NCBI GenBank assembly: GCA_002709955.1
Contig: PAQY01000013.1
Span: 401,397-465,396, forward strand
Length of the DNA: 64,000 nt
From: Rhodospirillaceae bacterium
Lineage (GTDB): Bacteria > Pseudomonadota > Alphaproteobacteria > UBA8366 > Aestuariispiraceae
Direction: 5' to 3'
Shown here: positions 28,965-37,307 of the stretch, in pieces
How the letters are laid out: each line of letters begins with the position of its first letter
How positions within the stretch are numbered: position 1 is the first letter of the stretch
Notes under the pieces: model-generated
The model's input: the letters and a program-made list of their open reading frames with translations, nothing else
Database searches by the model: none
What the model was told of the DNA's origin: nothing
Translations under genes and position numbers: made by a program

Positions 28965-29870
28965 CTAGTGTGCTTCCCGGTCCAGACCGATTGCCGCCAT
29001 CAGGTCACGCACTTCCTGCCGGGCGGACAGATGGGACATATTCATGCGGATATCGGTCCCGGGTGTTTTCAGATCCAACAGCGTCAGGCCATCCAGGAAA
29101 AGCTCCCGAAAGATCACACGTTCTGAAAAGCCGGGCACCTGGCGAAACCCGATGCGGGAACTGAGCTTCGTCAGGGCCTCTTCCATGGATCGCTGATTGC
29201 GCGATTCCAACTGGCCGGTTCTGTTGCGCATCACGACCCAGTCAAAGGTCCGGTTGCTTTTTTCCCGGCGGGCCTTTTGCATCTTAACCTGGAACACCAT
29301 TTCCGCGTATTTGCTGGGGCGGGTCATGGCATAGGTTTCCGGATCGATCATCGCCAGCACATCCAGATCGATGAAACTATCATTCAAGGGCGTGATCAGC
29401 GTGTCGGAATAGGAATGTCCAACGCGGCTGAGGAAGTTATCCGTTCCTGGCGTGTCGATCACGATGTAATCATGGCGCGGGGCCAGGTCCTGCACGGCCT
29501 TTTCAACAGAATGGGCATCATGTGCGCGTGCAACGTCAATTGAGGCAACGCTGGATGGCTCAATGGGGCGATGGGTTGGCATTAACAGATTAATACCGCG
29601 TCGTTCCGCATATTTACGCCGATTTTCAATATAGCGGGTCAGGGTTCCCTGGCGGGCATCCAAATCGATGCTGGCGACACTGGCACCCGTTGACAGCAGT
29701 GAGGCGATGACATGCATGGTCGTCGTGGATTTGCCAGAGCCGCCCTTCTGATTGCCGACGACAACGATATGGGCGTATTTGTCCGACGCACTGTCGCCTG
29801 ACTCTAACGAATCGCTGGTGTCAGACGGATGTGGCTGTTCTGATGCGTTTGCAGGGGCGTTTTCTGGCAT
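28965..29870 (-). CDS. mipZ: MipZ-type division-plane positioning ATPase
   Basis: 301 residues of the ParA/MinD family. The deviant Walker A is KGGSGKST (42-49), SIDLDARQGTLTRY the switch region, and DYIVIDTPGTDNFLSR the Walker B part; the long middle with RRKYAERRG and the C-terminal FRELFLDGLTLLDL are MipZ traits. MipZ binds ParB at the poles and blocks FtsZ there, so division happens at midcell; it is specific to alphaproteobacteria. The ATG at 29870 has AAGGA five bases upstream. The first 30 residues are a proline- and acid-rich stretch before the fold. Confidence 0.88.
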   Translation of the reverse strand: MPENAPANASEQPHPSDTSDSLESGDSASDKYAHIVVVGNQKGGSGKSTTTMHVIASLLSTGASVASIDLDARQGTLTRYIENRRKYAERRGINLLMPTHRPIEPSSVASIDVARAHDAHSVEKAVQDLAPRHDYIVIDTPGTDNFLSRVGHSYSDTLITPLNDSFIDLDVLAMIDPETYAMTRPSKYAEMVFQVKMQKARREKSNRTFDWVVMRNRTGQLESRNQRSMEEALTKLSSRIGFRQVPGFSERVIFRELFLDGLTLLDLKTPGTDIRMNMSHLSARQEVRDLMAAIGLDREAH

Positions 29871-30177
29871 GGTGTCCTTGTCAGTCACAGTCTGGTGGGT
29901 GGCTTTAGATCTGGTTTGATTTGGAAGGGACGTAACATGCCCGCCAGGATCAGACGGGGGCTGGCGCAAAAAGGCCCGACCGAATCCCCATTCTCTTCCC
30001 GTCCATGCCATAAATCCATGCCCCCATGCCCGATTTCACACTCAAATTCCCCGTCAGAATGTGCCACCGTAGCGTCTTAAACCCCGAAAACGGTGCAATC
30101 AATCCACTCTCTTCCCCCTGTTTTAGCGCGGCTTCGCTTTGACACAAGGGAATCTATCCGACAAGATTCATGCTACC
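29871..30177. other. Divergent gap between mipZ and a lipoprotein gene
   Basis: A 307-base divergent gap. Nothing recognisable beyond the promoters that must serve both genes; short open frames here lack ribosome sites and look like chance. Confidence 0.5.
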
Positions 30178-30795
30178 ATGAGATATTTGACTAAAATACT
30201 ATTGTTTTTCGGGATTTGCGGACTTTTGGCCGCATGCGATGAATTGGGCTGGAATCCATTGGATACCAGCGAGGCGACCCGTATTGCCCAGATGCGGGAA
30301 GGAACGGTTCCGATTCTGCTGCAAATTGATGTGCCGACGTTGACCGATGGCGCGTCGTTTTATGATGAACAATGGGACCGGGAAACTGACATTCTGAAGC
30401 GACGACGCACCTGGCGGGGCCCGCCCGGCAATGATGTATCCGCATCCTTGCTGGAATTACGCTACAAGGATGGCACCCCGATGGGGGAGGCGCCAAGCCC
30501 GGAAGAAGCAACCCGTAACTGGGACATTCTGGCGCAACGAAATCTGGTGTTTCAGGATCTGTATTCCAGTCGGAACGCCGTCGGCCCCATCCTGTGGCGA
30601 CGCTTTACCATGGGTCCCAATATCTGTGTTTCCTTCGCCCAGGGATACAGTCCAGATGGCGATATCCCGACCCGCCATCTTCTGGGATATTATTGTGCCC
30701 CGGCGGGGGAGGCGTTCAGTGATGGACAGGCGGAGACTGTCGTGCGCGCGATTCGTGTCCAGGAAGGGGACCCAGCGCTATCACCCGATGGATAA
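30178..30795 (+). CDS. Hypothetical lipoprotein, 205 aa
   Basis: The ATG at 30178 gives a lipoprotein signal (RYLTKILLFFGICGLLAAC) with lipobox LAAC; Cys20 would carry the lipid. The mature part contains a few cysteines (NICVSF, YYCAPA) and many tryptophans and acidic residues. Not recognised by family. It has no strong ribosome site and stands 72 bases before the DUF3750-like gene in the same direction. A later position for the Asp after Cys (CDE) suggests inner-membrane retention by the Asp+2 rule. Confidence 0.7.
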   Translation: MRYLTKILLFFGICGLLAACDELGWNPLDTSEATRIAQMREGTVPILLQIDVPTLTDGASFYDEQWDRETDILKRRRTWRGPPGNDVSASLLELRYKDGTPMGEAPSPEEATRNWDILAQRNLVFQDLYSSRNAVGPILWRRFTMGPNICVSFAQGYSPDGDIPTRHLLGYYCAPAGEAFSDGQAETVVRAIRVQEGDPALSPDG

Positions 30796-30867
30796 ATTCC
30801 TAATTTGGAGCAATTAATTACTATTTTGCCCTGTTTTTGCCATGCTGGCCCTATAGGTCTTTGATTT

Positions 30868-31647
30868 ATGAAAAAATGGTACATTCAAAAGCCGCTTCGC
30901 GCGGTTATGGCGGTTGTTGTGGTGCTGGGCGTATTGCTGGTCGGGCCTGCTACAGTGCTGGTTGCTGATGATGCACGGCTGGCCCAAAGCTGGCGGTCGG
31001 CACGGTCTGATTCCGCCGGTATCGCGCCCTTGCCCGCGCAAGAACCTGAGGCCGTCATTCAGGTTTATGCGGCGCGAACCTTTGGCTGGCGCGGCGCGTT
31101 TGCTGTGCATACCTGGATCGCCACGAAACGTCCCAATGCGGATCAATATCAGACCCACCATGTCATTGGATGGCGATCCGGTAACAAGGTGATCAGCCGT
31201 TGGGAGGACCCGGATCGATACTGGTACGGATCCATGCCGGACCTGATTCTGGACCTGCGCGGGGATCGTGCGGCGGAATTGATCGATGCGGTGGAAGCGG
31301 CTGTTGCCAGCTATCCCTATCCAAATAGCTATACGGCGTGGCCGGGGCCTAACAGCAATACCTTCATCGCCTGGATCGGGCGTGAAGTGCCCCAGTTACA
31401 GTTGGAAATGCCGCCCCATGCCGTAGGCAAGGATTATCTGGGTGGGTTCAGGCTTGTGGATTGGACGCCCAGCGGCACGGGCGCGCAGGTCAGTCTGATG
31501 GGGGTGCTAGGGATGACGCTGGCCCTGGATGAAGGGGCGGAACTTAATCTGCTGGGACTGACAATCGGGTTGGATCCACAGGATATGAATTTGAAATTGC
31601 CCGGTATTGGACGGGTTGGCCCTATGCCGGACCCGCGACGGGAATGA
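30868..31647 (+). CDS. DUF3750-family protein
   Basis: 259 residues. One N-terminal hydrophobic helix (12-33), then a domain with HTWIATKRPNADQYQTHHVIGWR, WYGSMPDLILD and SYPYPNSYTAWPGPNSNTFIAWI, which match the DUF3750 family. Members are membrane-anchored periplasmic proteins with no known function, though the histidine and arginine pattern hints at an enzyme. Same direction as the lipoprotein gene before it. Confidence 0.82.
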   Translation: MKKWYIQKPLRAVMAVVVVLGVLLVGPATVLVADDARLAQSWRSARSDSAGIAPLPAQEPEAVIQVYAARTFGWRGAFAVHTWIATKRPNADQYQTHHVIGWRSGNKVISRWEDPDRYWYGSMPDLILDLRGDRAAELIDAVEAAVASYPYPNSYTAWPGPNSNTFIAWIGREVPQLQLEMPPHAVGKDYLGGFRLVDWTPSGTGAQVSLMGVLGMTLALDEGAELNLLGLTIGLDPQDMNLKLPGIGRVGPMPDPRRE

Positions 31648-31758
31648 CGGGGGAAATGCGTCCTGTATGGTGGGACATGTCACTTCTGTCTTGCCGGTTC
31701 GGGGCAGGGCGGGGATAACTGCATAACCGCATTTCGACGTAGGATTGGGTTTGGATCG

Positions 31759-32496
31759 ATGAGCATCTGGGGAAAAATTGTTGGCGGTGCTGCTGGTTTG
31801 GCGCTGGGCGGTCCCATTGGGCTGTTAGTGGGTGCGGTTGGCGGCCATTTCGTCGATCGCATGCGCAACGAGGGTGAGGTCGACCCGGATCGTGCGAAAC
31901 GCTCTGTCGGGTTCACCATCGCGGTCATCGTGCTGGGCGCCAAAATGGCCAAGGCCGATGGCGTGGTGACGGAAGACGAAGTTTCGGCCTTCAAGGAAGT
32001 CTTCAAGGTTCCTGAAGAAGAGATGAAGAATGTCGCGCGCATCTTTAACCAGGCGCGTCAGGATGCCAGGGGGTTTGAACCCTATGCGGAACAGGTTGCG
32101 GGCATGTTCCAATCCACGCCAGAAGTGTTGGAGGAACTGTTATGGTGTCTGGCCCATATTGCCAAGGCCGATGGGGTAATCCATCCAGGCGAATTGGATT
32201 TTCTGAAACGTGTCGCACAAATTTTTGGATTCAATGATCAGACATTTGAGCGTGTGACCGCCCTGCAACTGGATGGTGAACAGGCTGATCCGTATCAGAT
32301 ACTGGGCGTGTCCCGGGACGCCAGCGAGGCAGAAATCAAAAAGGCGCATCGGGCGCTGGTGGTTGAAAATCATCCAGATAAGCTGATCGCTAAAGGCATG
32401 CCAGAAGAGTTCGTTGCTGTTGCCAATGAACGTCTGGCCAAAATCAACGCCGCCTATGACCGTATCCGTAAGCGGAAGGGTTCCACGGAGGCATGA
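31759..32496 (+). CDS. TerB/DnaJ co-chaperone, DjlA-like
   Basis: 245 residues. An N-terminal glycine-rich helix (GKIVGGAAGLALGGPIGLLVGAVGGHF) is followed by a TerB-like helical domain (about 50-165) and a C-terminal J domain with HPDKLIAKGM (about 178-240). This is the order seen in DjlA, a membrane-bound partner of DnaK, here with the short anchor that has a GxxxG pattern. Its end overlaps the EamA gene start by four bases. Confidence 0.88.
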   Translation: MSIWGKIVGGAAGLALGGPIGLLVGAVGGHFVDRMRNEGEVDPDRAKRSVGFTIAVIVLGAKMAKADGVVTEDEVSAFKEVFKVPEEEMKNVARIFNQARQDARGFEPYAEQVAGMFQSTPEVLEELLWCLAHIAKADGVIHPGELDFLKRVAQIFGFNDQTFERVTALQLDGEQADPYQILGVSRDASEAEIKKAHRALVVENHPDKLIAKGMPEEFVAVANERLAKINAAYDRIRKRKGSTEA

Positions 32497-33371
32497 AACC
32501 TTTTGATCTTGCCATCGTCCTGTTCGTGGTCACGATCTGGGGGCTTAACTTTGTTTTCGTTAAAATTGGGGTGGCGGAAATTCCACCCTTTTTGTTTATG
32601 GCGCTGCGCTTTGGCGTGGTAGCGGCGATTCTGTTGCCATTCATCAAATGGCCTCATGGACGGGGCAAGGCCCTGTTGGCCTATTCACTGATCCTGGGTG
32701 TTCTTCATTTCGGCCTGATGTTCAATGCGATCCATTTGATTGATGCGTCCACAGTGGCCTTGTTAAGCCAGTTGAACACCCCCTTTGCAGTGATCTTGTC
32801 GGCGGTGCTGTTTCGCGATTATCCGGGATGGAAGCGCGTCCTGGGCATTGCCATTGCCTTTGGCGGATGTTTCGTCATTGCCGGTGAACCCCGCTTCGAC
32901 GGGGCTTTGCTGCCCATACTCATGGTGGTTGGGGGCACGTTTGCCTGGGCCGTTGCGGCGGTTCAGGCCAAACAGTTGGGGTCTATCGGTCCCTTCGCCC
33001 TGAATGGCTGGATGGCGCTGTTTGCCACACCGCCTTTGTTGCTGATTTCCCTGATGACCGAAACCGGGCAATTGGATGCGTTGCGCGGCATCAGCATGAA
33101 TGCGGTGATTTCTGTTCTGTATCAATCGGTTCTGGTTGTTATTGTCGGGTATGGTCTTTGGTACGGTCTGATCAAACGCTATCCGTTGAGCCGGGTCATA
33201 CCCTTTACCCTGTTAATGCCTGTGGTTGGCGTTGCGGGGGGCGTTCTGGCGCTGGGGGAGGCGATGACGATAGAGATGATAATTGGCGGCGGGTTGATCA
33301 TTGTCGGTGTGGGCATTGTTGCATTGCGCCAGGCTGCGCGTGGCGAGACCTCACCCGTTCGACCCCATTAA
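32493..33371 (+). CDS. EamA/DMT-family transporter
   Basis: 292 residues, ten predicted membrane helices in two EamA repeats (about 3-130 and 145-285). Motifs include WGLNFVFVKIG early and LWYGLIKRYPLSRVIPFTLLMPV in the second repeat. Members export amino acids or other metabolites such as O-acetylserine. Translationally coupled to the DjlA-like gene by an ATGA overlap; the next gene begins 16 bases on, making a four-gene run. Confidence 0.88.
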   Translation: MKPFDLAIVLFVVTIWGLNFVFVKIGVAEIPPFLFMALRFGVVAAILLPFIKWPHGRGKALLAYSLILGVLHFGLMFNAIHLIDASTVALLSQLNTPFAVILSAVLFRDYPGWKRVLGIAIAFGGCFVIAGEPRFDGALLPILMVVGGTFAWAVAAVQAKQLGSIGPFALNGWMALFATPPLLLISLMTETGQLDALRGISMNAVISVLYQSVLVVIVGYGLWYGLIKRYPLSRVIPFTLLMPVVGVAGGVLALGEAMTIEMIIGGGLIIVGVGIVALRQAARGETSPVRPH

Positions 33372-33387
33372 AGACTGTGAGACCAGC

Positions 33388-34071
33388 ATGCGGATGATCG
33401 AAACGCCCTCCCCAAATTTTGGTGATCGCCGGGGCGGCGACGCGGTAACGATGCTGGTCATACATTATACCGGGATGCGCAGCGCTGCGGAGTCGCTGGC
33501 AAGGTTGTGTGATCCCGCAGCAGAGGTCAGTGCCCATTATCTGATTACAGAAGACGGGGATGTTCATCGCCTTGTTGCGGAAGAAAAGCGCGCCTGGCAC
33601 GCGGGCCTTGGCCAGTGGCAGGGGGACCGGGATGTGAATTCACGCTCCATCGGGATCGAATTGCAAAATCTGGGGCATGAATTCGGCTATCAACCCTTTC
33701 CAGCGGCGCAGATCGACAGTTTGATCGACCTGGCACTGGGCATACTGGACCGGCACGCAATTCCGGCATCGGGCATTGTGGGGCATTCTGATATCGCGCC
33801 GGACCGCAAGCTGGATCCGGGGGAATTGTTTCCCTGGCCGGTATTGGCAGCGGCGGGCATCGGGGTCTTTCCCGAAGCCGGTATCGATACTGAGGAAGAT
33901 TTGGAGTCCTTGCTGACCCGCATCGGCTATGACCCGATGGCGCAGAATCGGATATCAGCGTTTCTGCGGCGCTTTCGACCAGACAGGATTGATGGTCAGC
34001 CCGATATCGAATGTCAGCGCCTTGCCGCTGCCTATCTTGCGGCGAATAACCACCAGGAGGAACCGATATGA
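33388..34071 (+). CDS. N-acetylmuramoyl-L-alanine amidase (AmiD/AmpD-like)
   Basis: 227 residues, zinc-dependent Amidase_2 fold that cuts the MurNAc-L-Ala bond in peptidoglycan fragments. Zinc ligands appear as His in VIHYTG and His in GHSDIAP, with the Glu-type partner in IGIELQN and the DPGELFPW tail of the domain at about 150. A C-terminal helical segment (EDLESLLTRIGYDP...) fits the peptidoglycan-binding type. No signal peptide is visible, so a cytoplasmic AmpD-like recycling role is favoured. Stop overlaps the next gene. Confidence 0.88.
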   Translation: MRMIETPSPNFGDRRGGDAVTMLVIHYTGMRSAAESLARLCDPAAEVSAHYLITEDGDVHRLVAEEKRAWHAGLGQWQGDRDVNSRSIGIELQNLGHEFGYQPFPAAQIDSLIDLALGILDRHAIPASGIVGHSDIAPDRKLDPGELFPWPVLAAAGIGVFPEAGIDTEEDLESLLTRIGYDPMAQNRISAFLRRFRPDRIDGQPDIECQRLAAAYLAANNHQEEPI

Positions 34072-34661
34072 CCCAAGCGATTGATTATTTTTACAGCCAC
34101 GTATCCCCCTGGGCATTTTTCGGGCATCCGCGCCTTCTGTCCTTGGCACAGCGTCGGGGCGTGGCGATCAATTTCCATCCCATCACCGTTGCGGAGGTCT
34201 TTCCCAAAACCGGGGGGCTTCCTTTGGCAAAGCGTCCGCCCGAACGCCGGGCCTATCGCATGGTCGAACTGAAGCGCTGGTCGAAATATCTGGATATGCC
34301 AATCAACTTTGAACCGAAGTTCTTCCCCGTGGATGACCGCCCCTCGCTGCAATTCGCCCTTGCTGCAGCACAGGCGGGCGCTGATCTGGGCAGCTTGTCC
34401 TATGCCGTGATGAAGGCCGTGTGGCAGCAGGAACGTGATGTTTCCGACTGGTCAACCCTGGCGGCGATTGGCACAGAGGCGGGCCTGAATGGCGACGCCC
34501 TGGTGGCAGACGCGCAGACTGATGCCCTTAAAGCCAGGGGCGTGGCGGAATCCGAATTGGCCCTGCAGTCGGGCTGTTTCGGCGTGCCATGGTATTCCTA
34601 TAAGGGGGAAGGGTTCTGGGGCCAGGACCGCCTGGAACTGCTGGAACAGGCTTTAGGGTAA
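34068..34661 (+). CDS. 2-hydroxychromene-2-carboxylate isomerase-like DsbA-family protein
   Basis: 197 residues with the thioredoxin-fold plus helical insert of the DsbA/kappa-GST family. The active-site serine region is YFYSHVSPWAFFGHPRL, where the catalytic residue replaces CxxC; the C-terminal GCFGVPWYSYKGEGFWGQDRL is the cis-proline block. Members isomerise 2-hydroxychromene-2-carboxylate in naphthalene breakdown, or act on glutathione adducts. The start overlaps the amidase stop, and the TAA at 34659 begins a repeat element. Confidence 0.87.
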   Translation: MTQAIDYFYSHVSPWAFFGHPRLLSLAQRRGVAINFHPITVAEVFPKTGGLPLAKRPPERRAYRMVELKRWSKYLDMPINFEPKFFPVDDRPSLQFALAAAQAGADLGSLSYAVMKAVWQQERDVSDWSTLAAIGTEAGLNGDALVADAQTDALKARGVAESELALQSGCFGVPWYSYKGEGFWGQDRLELLEQALG

Positions 34662-34714
34662 ATCCCAGACAAACGGAATCGTGTGTGAGCTCATGCGAGC
34701 GCATGATGCTCTAG
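34659..34714. repeat. Palindromic repeat pair (types B and A) between convergent genes
   Basis: Bases 34659-34688 (TAAATCCCAGACAAACGG, then a complement of the same stem) form element B, and 34687-34714 form element A in reverse orientation: GAGCTCATGCG / CGCATGATGCTCTA around a short AG-type loop. Element B supplies the stop of the isomerase gene, element A the stop of the DOPA dioxygenase-like gene. Related copies lie at 39.6-39.7, 40.8-40.9 and 55.0 kb. Confidence 0.75.
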
Positions 34715-35052
34715 CGTAAGAACATATCTATGTTCAATGGGACGCTGTCGCCCAGCCAGATTGCGGCGTCCCGGTGATCATACAGATCATCCCCCGTTTG
34801 GGGATGGACGAAGATTGTAAGCCCGTCGCGCTTTAAATTCAGCCAGGGAATGGCGGTTGCGAAGGTTTCCACCGGAACCGTCAACTGGCAACTCCACCGG
34901 GGATGGGGGCCGACCAGACGTTCGTGCATGCGGCCCATTTCCAGCCCGAATCTATCGCGTGCCTGCATCAACAGGGCGCGGGCCTGATCAATGGTTTCAG
35001 CGTCATAATAGACATGGGCATGATAGTTTTGAATATCATTCAATTCTGGCAT
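34711..35052 (-). CDS. DOPA 4,5-dioxygenase-family protein
   Basis: 113 residues. The family signature is visible: NYHAHVYYDAETIDQARALL at the start, then GRMHERLVGPHPRWSCQL with histidines for metal binding, and VHPQTGDDLYDHRDAAIWLG. Fungal members open the ring of DOPA; bacterial ones have no proven substrate. The TAG stop lies inside the repeat element at 34.7 kb. Confidence 0.88.
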   Translation of the reverse strand: MPELNDIQNYHAHVYYDAETIDQARALLMQARDRFGLEMGRMHERLVGPHPRWSCQLTVPVETFATAIPWLNLKRDGLTIFVHPQTGDDLYDHRDAAIWLGDSVPLNIDMFLR

Positions 35053-35283
35053 GGGGAACTTTCCGATAAAGATACGATGGTCCCGTAGGGTATCATCAAA
35101 AGGCGCCTATGCGCCATACCATGCGCGAATCCTTGACCGTCCGGGGCGGGGCGCGTAGCTAGATCAGAGTGTTGGAACATACTGCGGTCACACAGGATGT
35201 TTCAACTAAGTGCCATCAAAGTAAAGGCCCGTCCCAGACAGGGGCTTTTGTCCAGATTTGCTCTATCCAGCAAGGTGTTTCGA

Positions 35284-36324
35284 ATGAAGAAGGCGTTGAT
35301 TACAGGGATTACCGGTCAGGATGGTTCTTATCTGGCGGAATTTCTGCTGCAGAAGGGATATGAGGTCCATGGCATTGTGCGCCGGGCGTCCACTTTCACG
35401 ACGGAGCGGATCGACCATATCTATCAGGACCCCCATGACAGCCATCTGCGCTTGAAATTGCATTACGGGGATTTGGCGGACGGATCGGGTCTGCGCCGTA
35501 TCCTGGAACATGTTCAACCGGATGAGGTTTATAACCTGGGCGCGCAAAGCCATGTCCGTGTCAGTTTTGATCAGCCGGAATATACGGCCGATGTGGTGGG
35601 GACCGGAACCTTAAGACTGTTGGAAGCCTTGCGGGATTATATTCACACGACCAAGAAATCTGCAAAACTGTATCAGGCGGGCAGTTCTGAAATGTTTGGC
35701 GCGGCAAATCCGCCACAGAATGAAGCAACCGAATTCTATCCGCGCAGCCCCTATGCCGTAGGTAAGGTGGCTGGATTCTGGTTCTGTAAAAATTACCGGG
35801 AAGCGTACGGCCTATATGTTGCCAATGGCATATTATTCAATCACGAAAGCCCCCGCCGGGGGGAAACCTTCGTGACCCGGAAAATTACCCGGGCGGTTGG
35901 GCGCATCAAACTGGGCCTGCAAGATAAGTTATTCCTGGGCAATCTGGACGCCAGACGGGATTGGGGTTTCGCCGGTGACTATGTCCAGGCGATGTGGCTG
36001 ATGCTGCAACAGGAAAAGCCAGATGATTATGTTGTTGCGACGGGCAAGGCCTATTCCGTGCGGGAATTCCTGGAAGCAGCCTTTGGCTATGCCGGGTTGG
36101 ATTACAAAAAACATGTTGAATTCGACGCGCGCTATCTGCGCCCGACAGAGGTGGATTACCTGTTGGGGGATCCCAGCAAGATCAAGAAAGACCTGGGGTG
36201 GGAGCCAAAGGTTGGTTTTCAGGAGCTCGTTGCCATGATGGTTGATAACGACATGGACCTGGCGCGTCGCGAAAAGGTTCTGCTGGATGCTGGTCATACG
36301 GTGCCCAGCCCGGTTGGGGCATAA
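35284..36324 (+). CDS. gmd: GDP-mannose 4,6-dehydratase
   Basis: 346 residues, extended SDR. Dinucleotide motif [15 protein letters not shown] near residue 8, YxxxK pair in [12 protein letters not shown], plus [15 protein letters not shown] and the [19 protein letters not shown] substrate block that is unique to Gmd. Makes GDP-4-keto-6-deoxymannose, first step to GDP-L-fucose. The ATG at 35284 gives the standard N-terminus [11 protein letters not shown]; upstream in-frame codons do not. Fcl follows after five bases. Confidence 0.95.
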   Translation: MKKALITGITGQDGSYLAEFLLQKGYEVHGIVRRASTFTTERIDHIYQDPHDSHLRLKLHYGDLADGSGLRRILEHVQPDEVYNLGAQSHVRVSFDQPEYTADVVGTGTLRLLEALRDYIHTTKKSAKLYQAGSSEMFGAANPPQNEATEFYPRSPYAVGKVAGFWFCKNYREAYGLYVANGILFNHESPRRGETFVTRKITRAVGRIKLGLQDKLFLGNLDARRDWGFAGDYVQAMWLMLQQEKPDDYVVATGKAYSVREFLEAAFGYAGLDYKKHVEFDARYLRPTEVDYLLGDPSKIKKDLGWEPKVGFQELVAMMVDNDMDLARREKVLLDAGHTVPSPVGA

Positions 36325-36329
36325 AACCT

Positions 36330-37283
36330 GTGACGAAACCCAGTCTATCAGATCCCATTTTTGTTGCCGGGCATCGCGGTCTGGTCGGATCGGCGATCGT
36401 TCGCGCTTTGCAGGCCGCGGGCTATACCAATCTGATTACCCGACGGTCATCCGAACTGGATCTGCGCGAACAAACGGCGGTGCGGGACTTCTTTGCGGCG
36501 GAACGCCCCCGCTATGTGGTTTGCGCTGCGGCCATGGTGGGTGGGATTGTCGCCAACCGGGATTATCCGGGAACCTTCATTCACGACAATCTGGCGATTC
36601 AGACCAATGTTATTGAGGCGTGTCGCCAACAGTCGGTTGCCAAGCTGATTTATCTGGGGTCGACCTGTATCTATCCAAAATTTGCCCCCCAGCCGATCCA
36701 GGAAGATCACCTGCTGACCGGTCCCCTGGAAGAAACCAATGAAGCCTATGCAATTGCGAAAATCGCCGGGCTTAAAATGTGTGAGGCCTATGCCAGGCAA
36801 TATGGTTTGTCCTCCATCACCTTGATGGCGACAAACCTGTATGGGCCTGGGGATAATTTCGATCTTGAAAAAAGCCACGTCATTCCGGCCCTGATGCGCA
36901 AGGCGCATGAAGCAAAGCTGGCGGGGGCTAAGACCATGACGGTCTGGGGCACGGGCACGCCGCTGCGGGAATTTCTGCATGTCGATGATATGGCGGCAGC
37001 CGCGCGCTATTGTCTGGAAAATGACACACCCTATTCCATGGTCAATGTCGGATCAGGGGAAGAAGTCACCATCGCTGATTTGACCAGACTGATCTGTAAG
37101 GTTGTGGGTTTTCAGGGGGATCTGATTTTTGATTCTGAAAAGCCGGATGGAACCCCCCGGAAATTGGCAGATTCTTCAAGGCTGCGCGGTCTAGGGTGGC
37201 GGCCTGCCTTTTCCCTGCGTCAGGGGCTGGAAGATACGTATCGCTGGTTTACGGAAACGAGCAATGCCCGCTTAGGGAATTAA
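36330..37283 (+). CDS. fcl: GDP-L-fucose synthase
   Basis: 317 residues, extended SDR with epimerase and reductase activities that finish GDP-L-fucose. FVAGHRGLVGSAIVRAL holds the Rossmann motif, STCIYP the catalytic Ser, YAIAKIAG the YxxxK, and MATNLYGPGDNFD and HVDDMAAA the sugar-binding parts. GTG start at 36330, five bases after gmd, so one operon. Fucose or a derivative would go to surface polysaccharide. Confidence 0.95.
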   Translation: MTKPSLSDPIFVAGHRGLVGSAIVRALQAAGYTNLITRRSSELDLREQTAVRDFFAAERPRYVVCAAAMVGGIVANRDYPGTFIHDNLAIQTNVIEACRQQSVAKLIYLGSTCIYPKFAPQPIQEDHLLTGPLEETNEAYAIAKIAGLKMCEAYARQYGLSSITLMATNLYGPGDNFDLEKSHVIPALMRKAHEAKLAGAKTMTVWGTGTPLREFLHVDDMAAAARYCLENDTPYSMVNVGSGEEVTIADLTRLICKVVGFQGDLIFDSEKPDGTPRKLADSSRLRGLGWRPAFSLRQGLEDTYRWFTETSNARLGN

Positions 37284-37307
37284 ATTTTTGGGGATTAATT
37301 AGGGATT

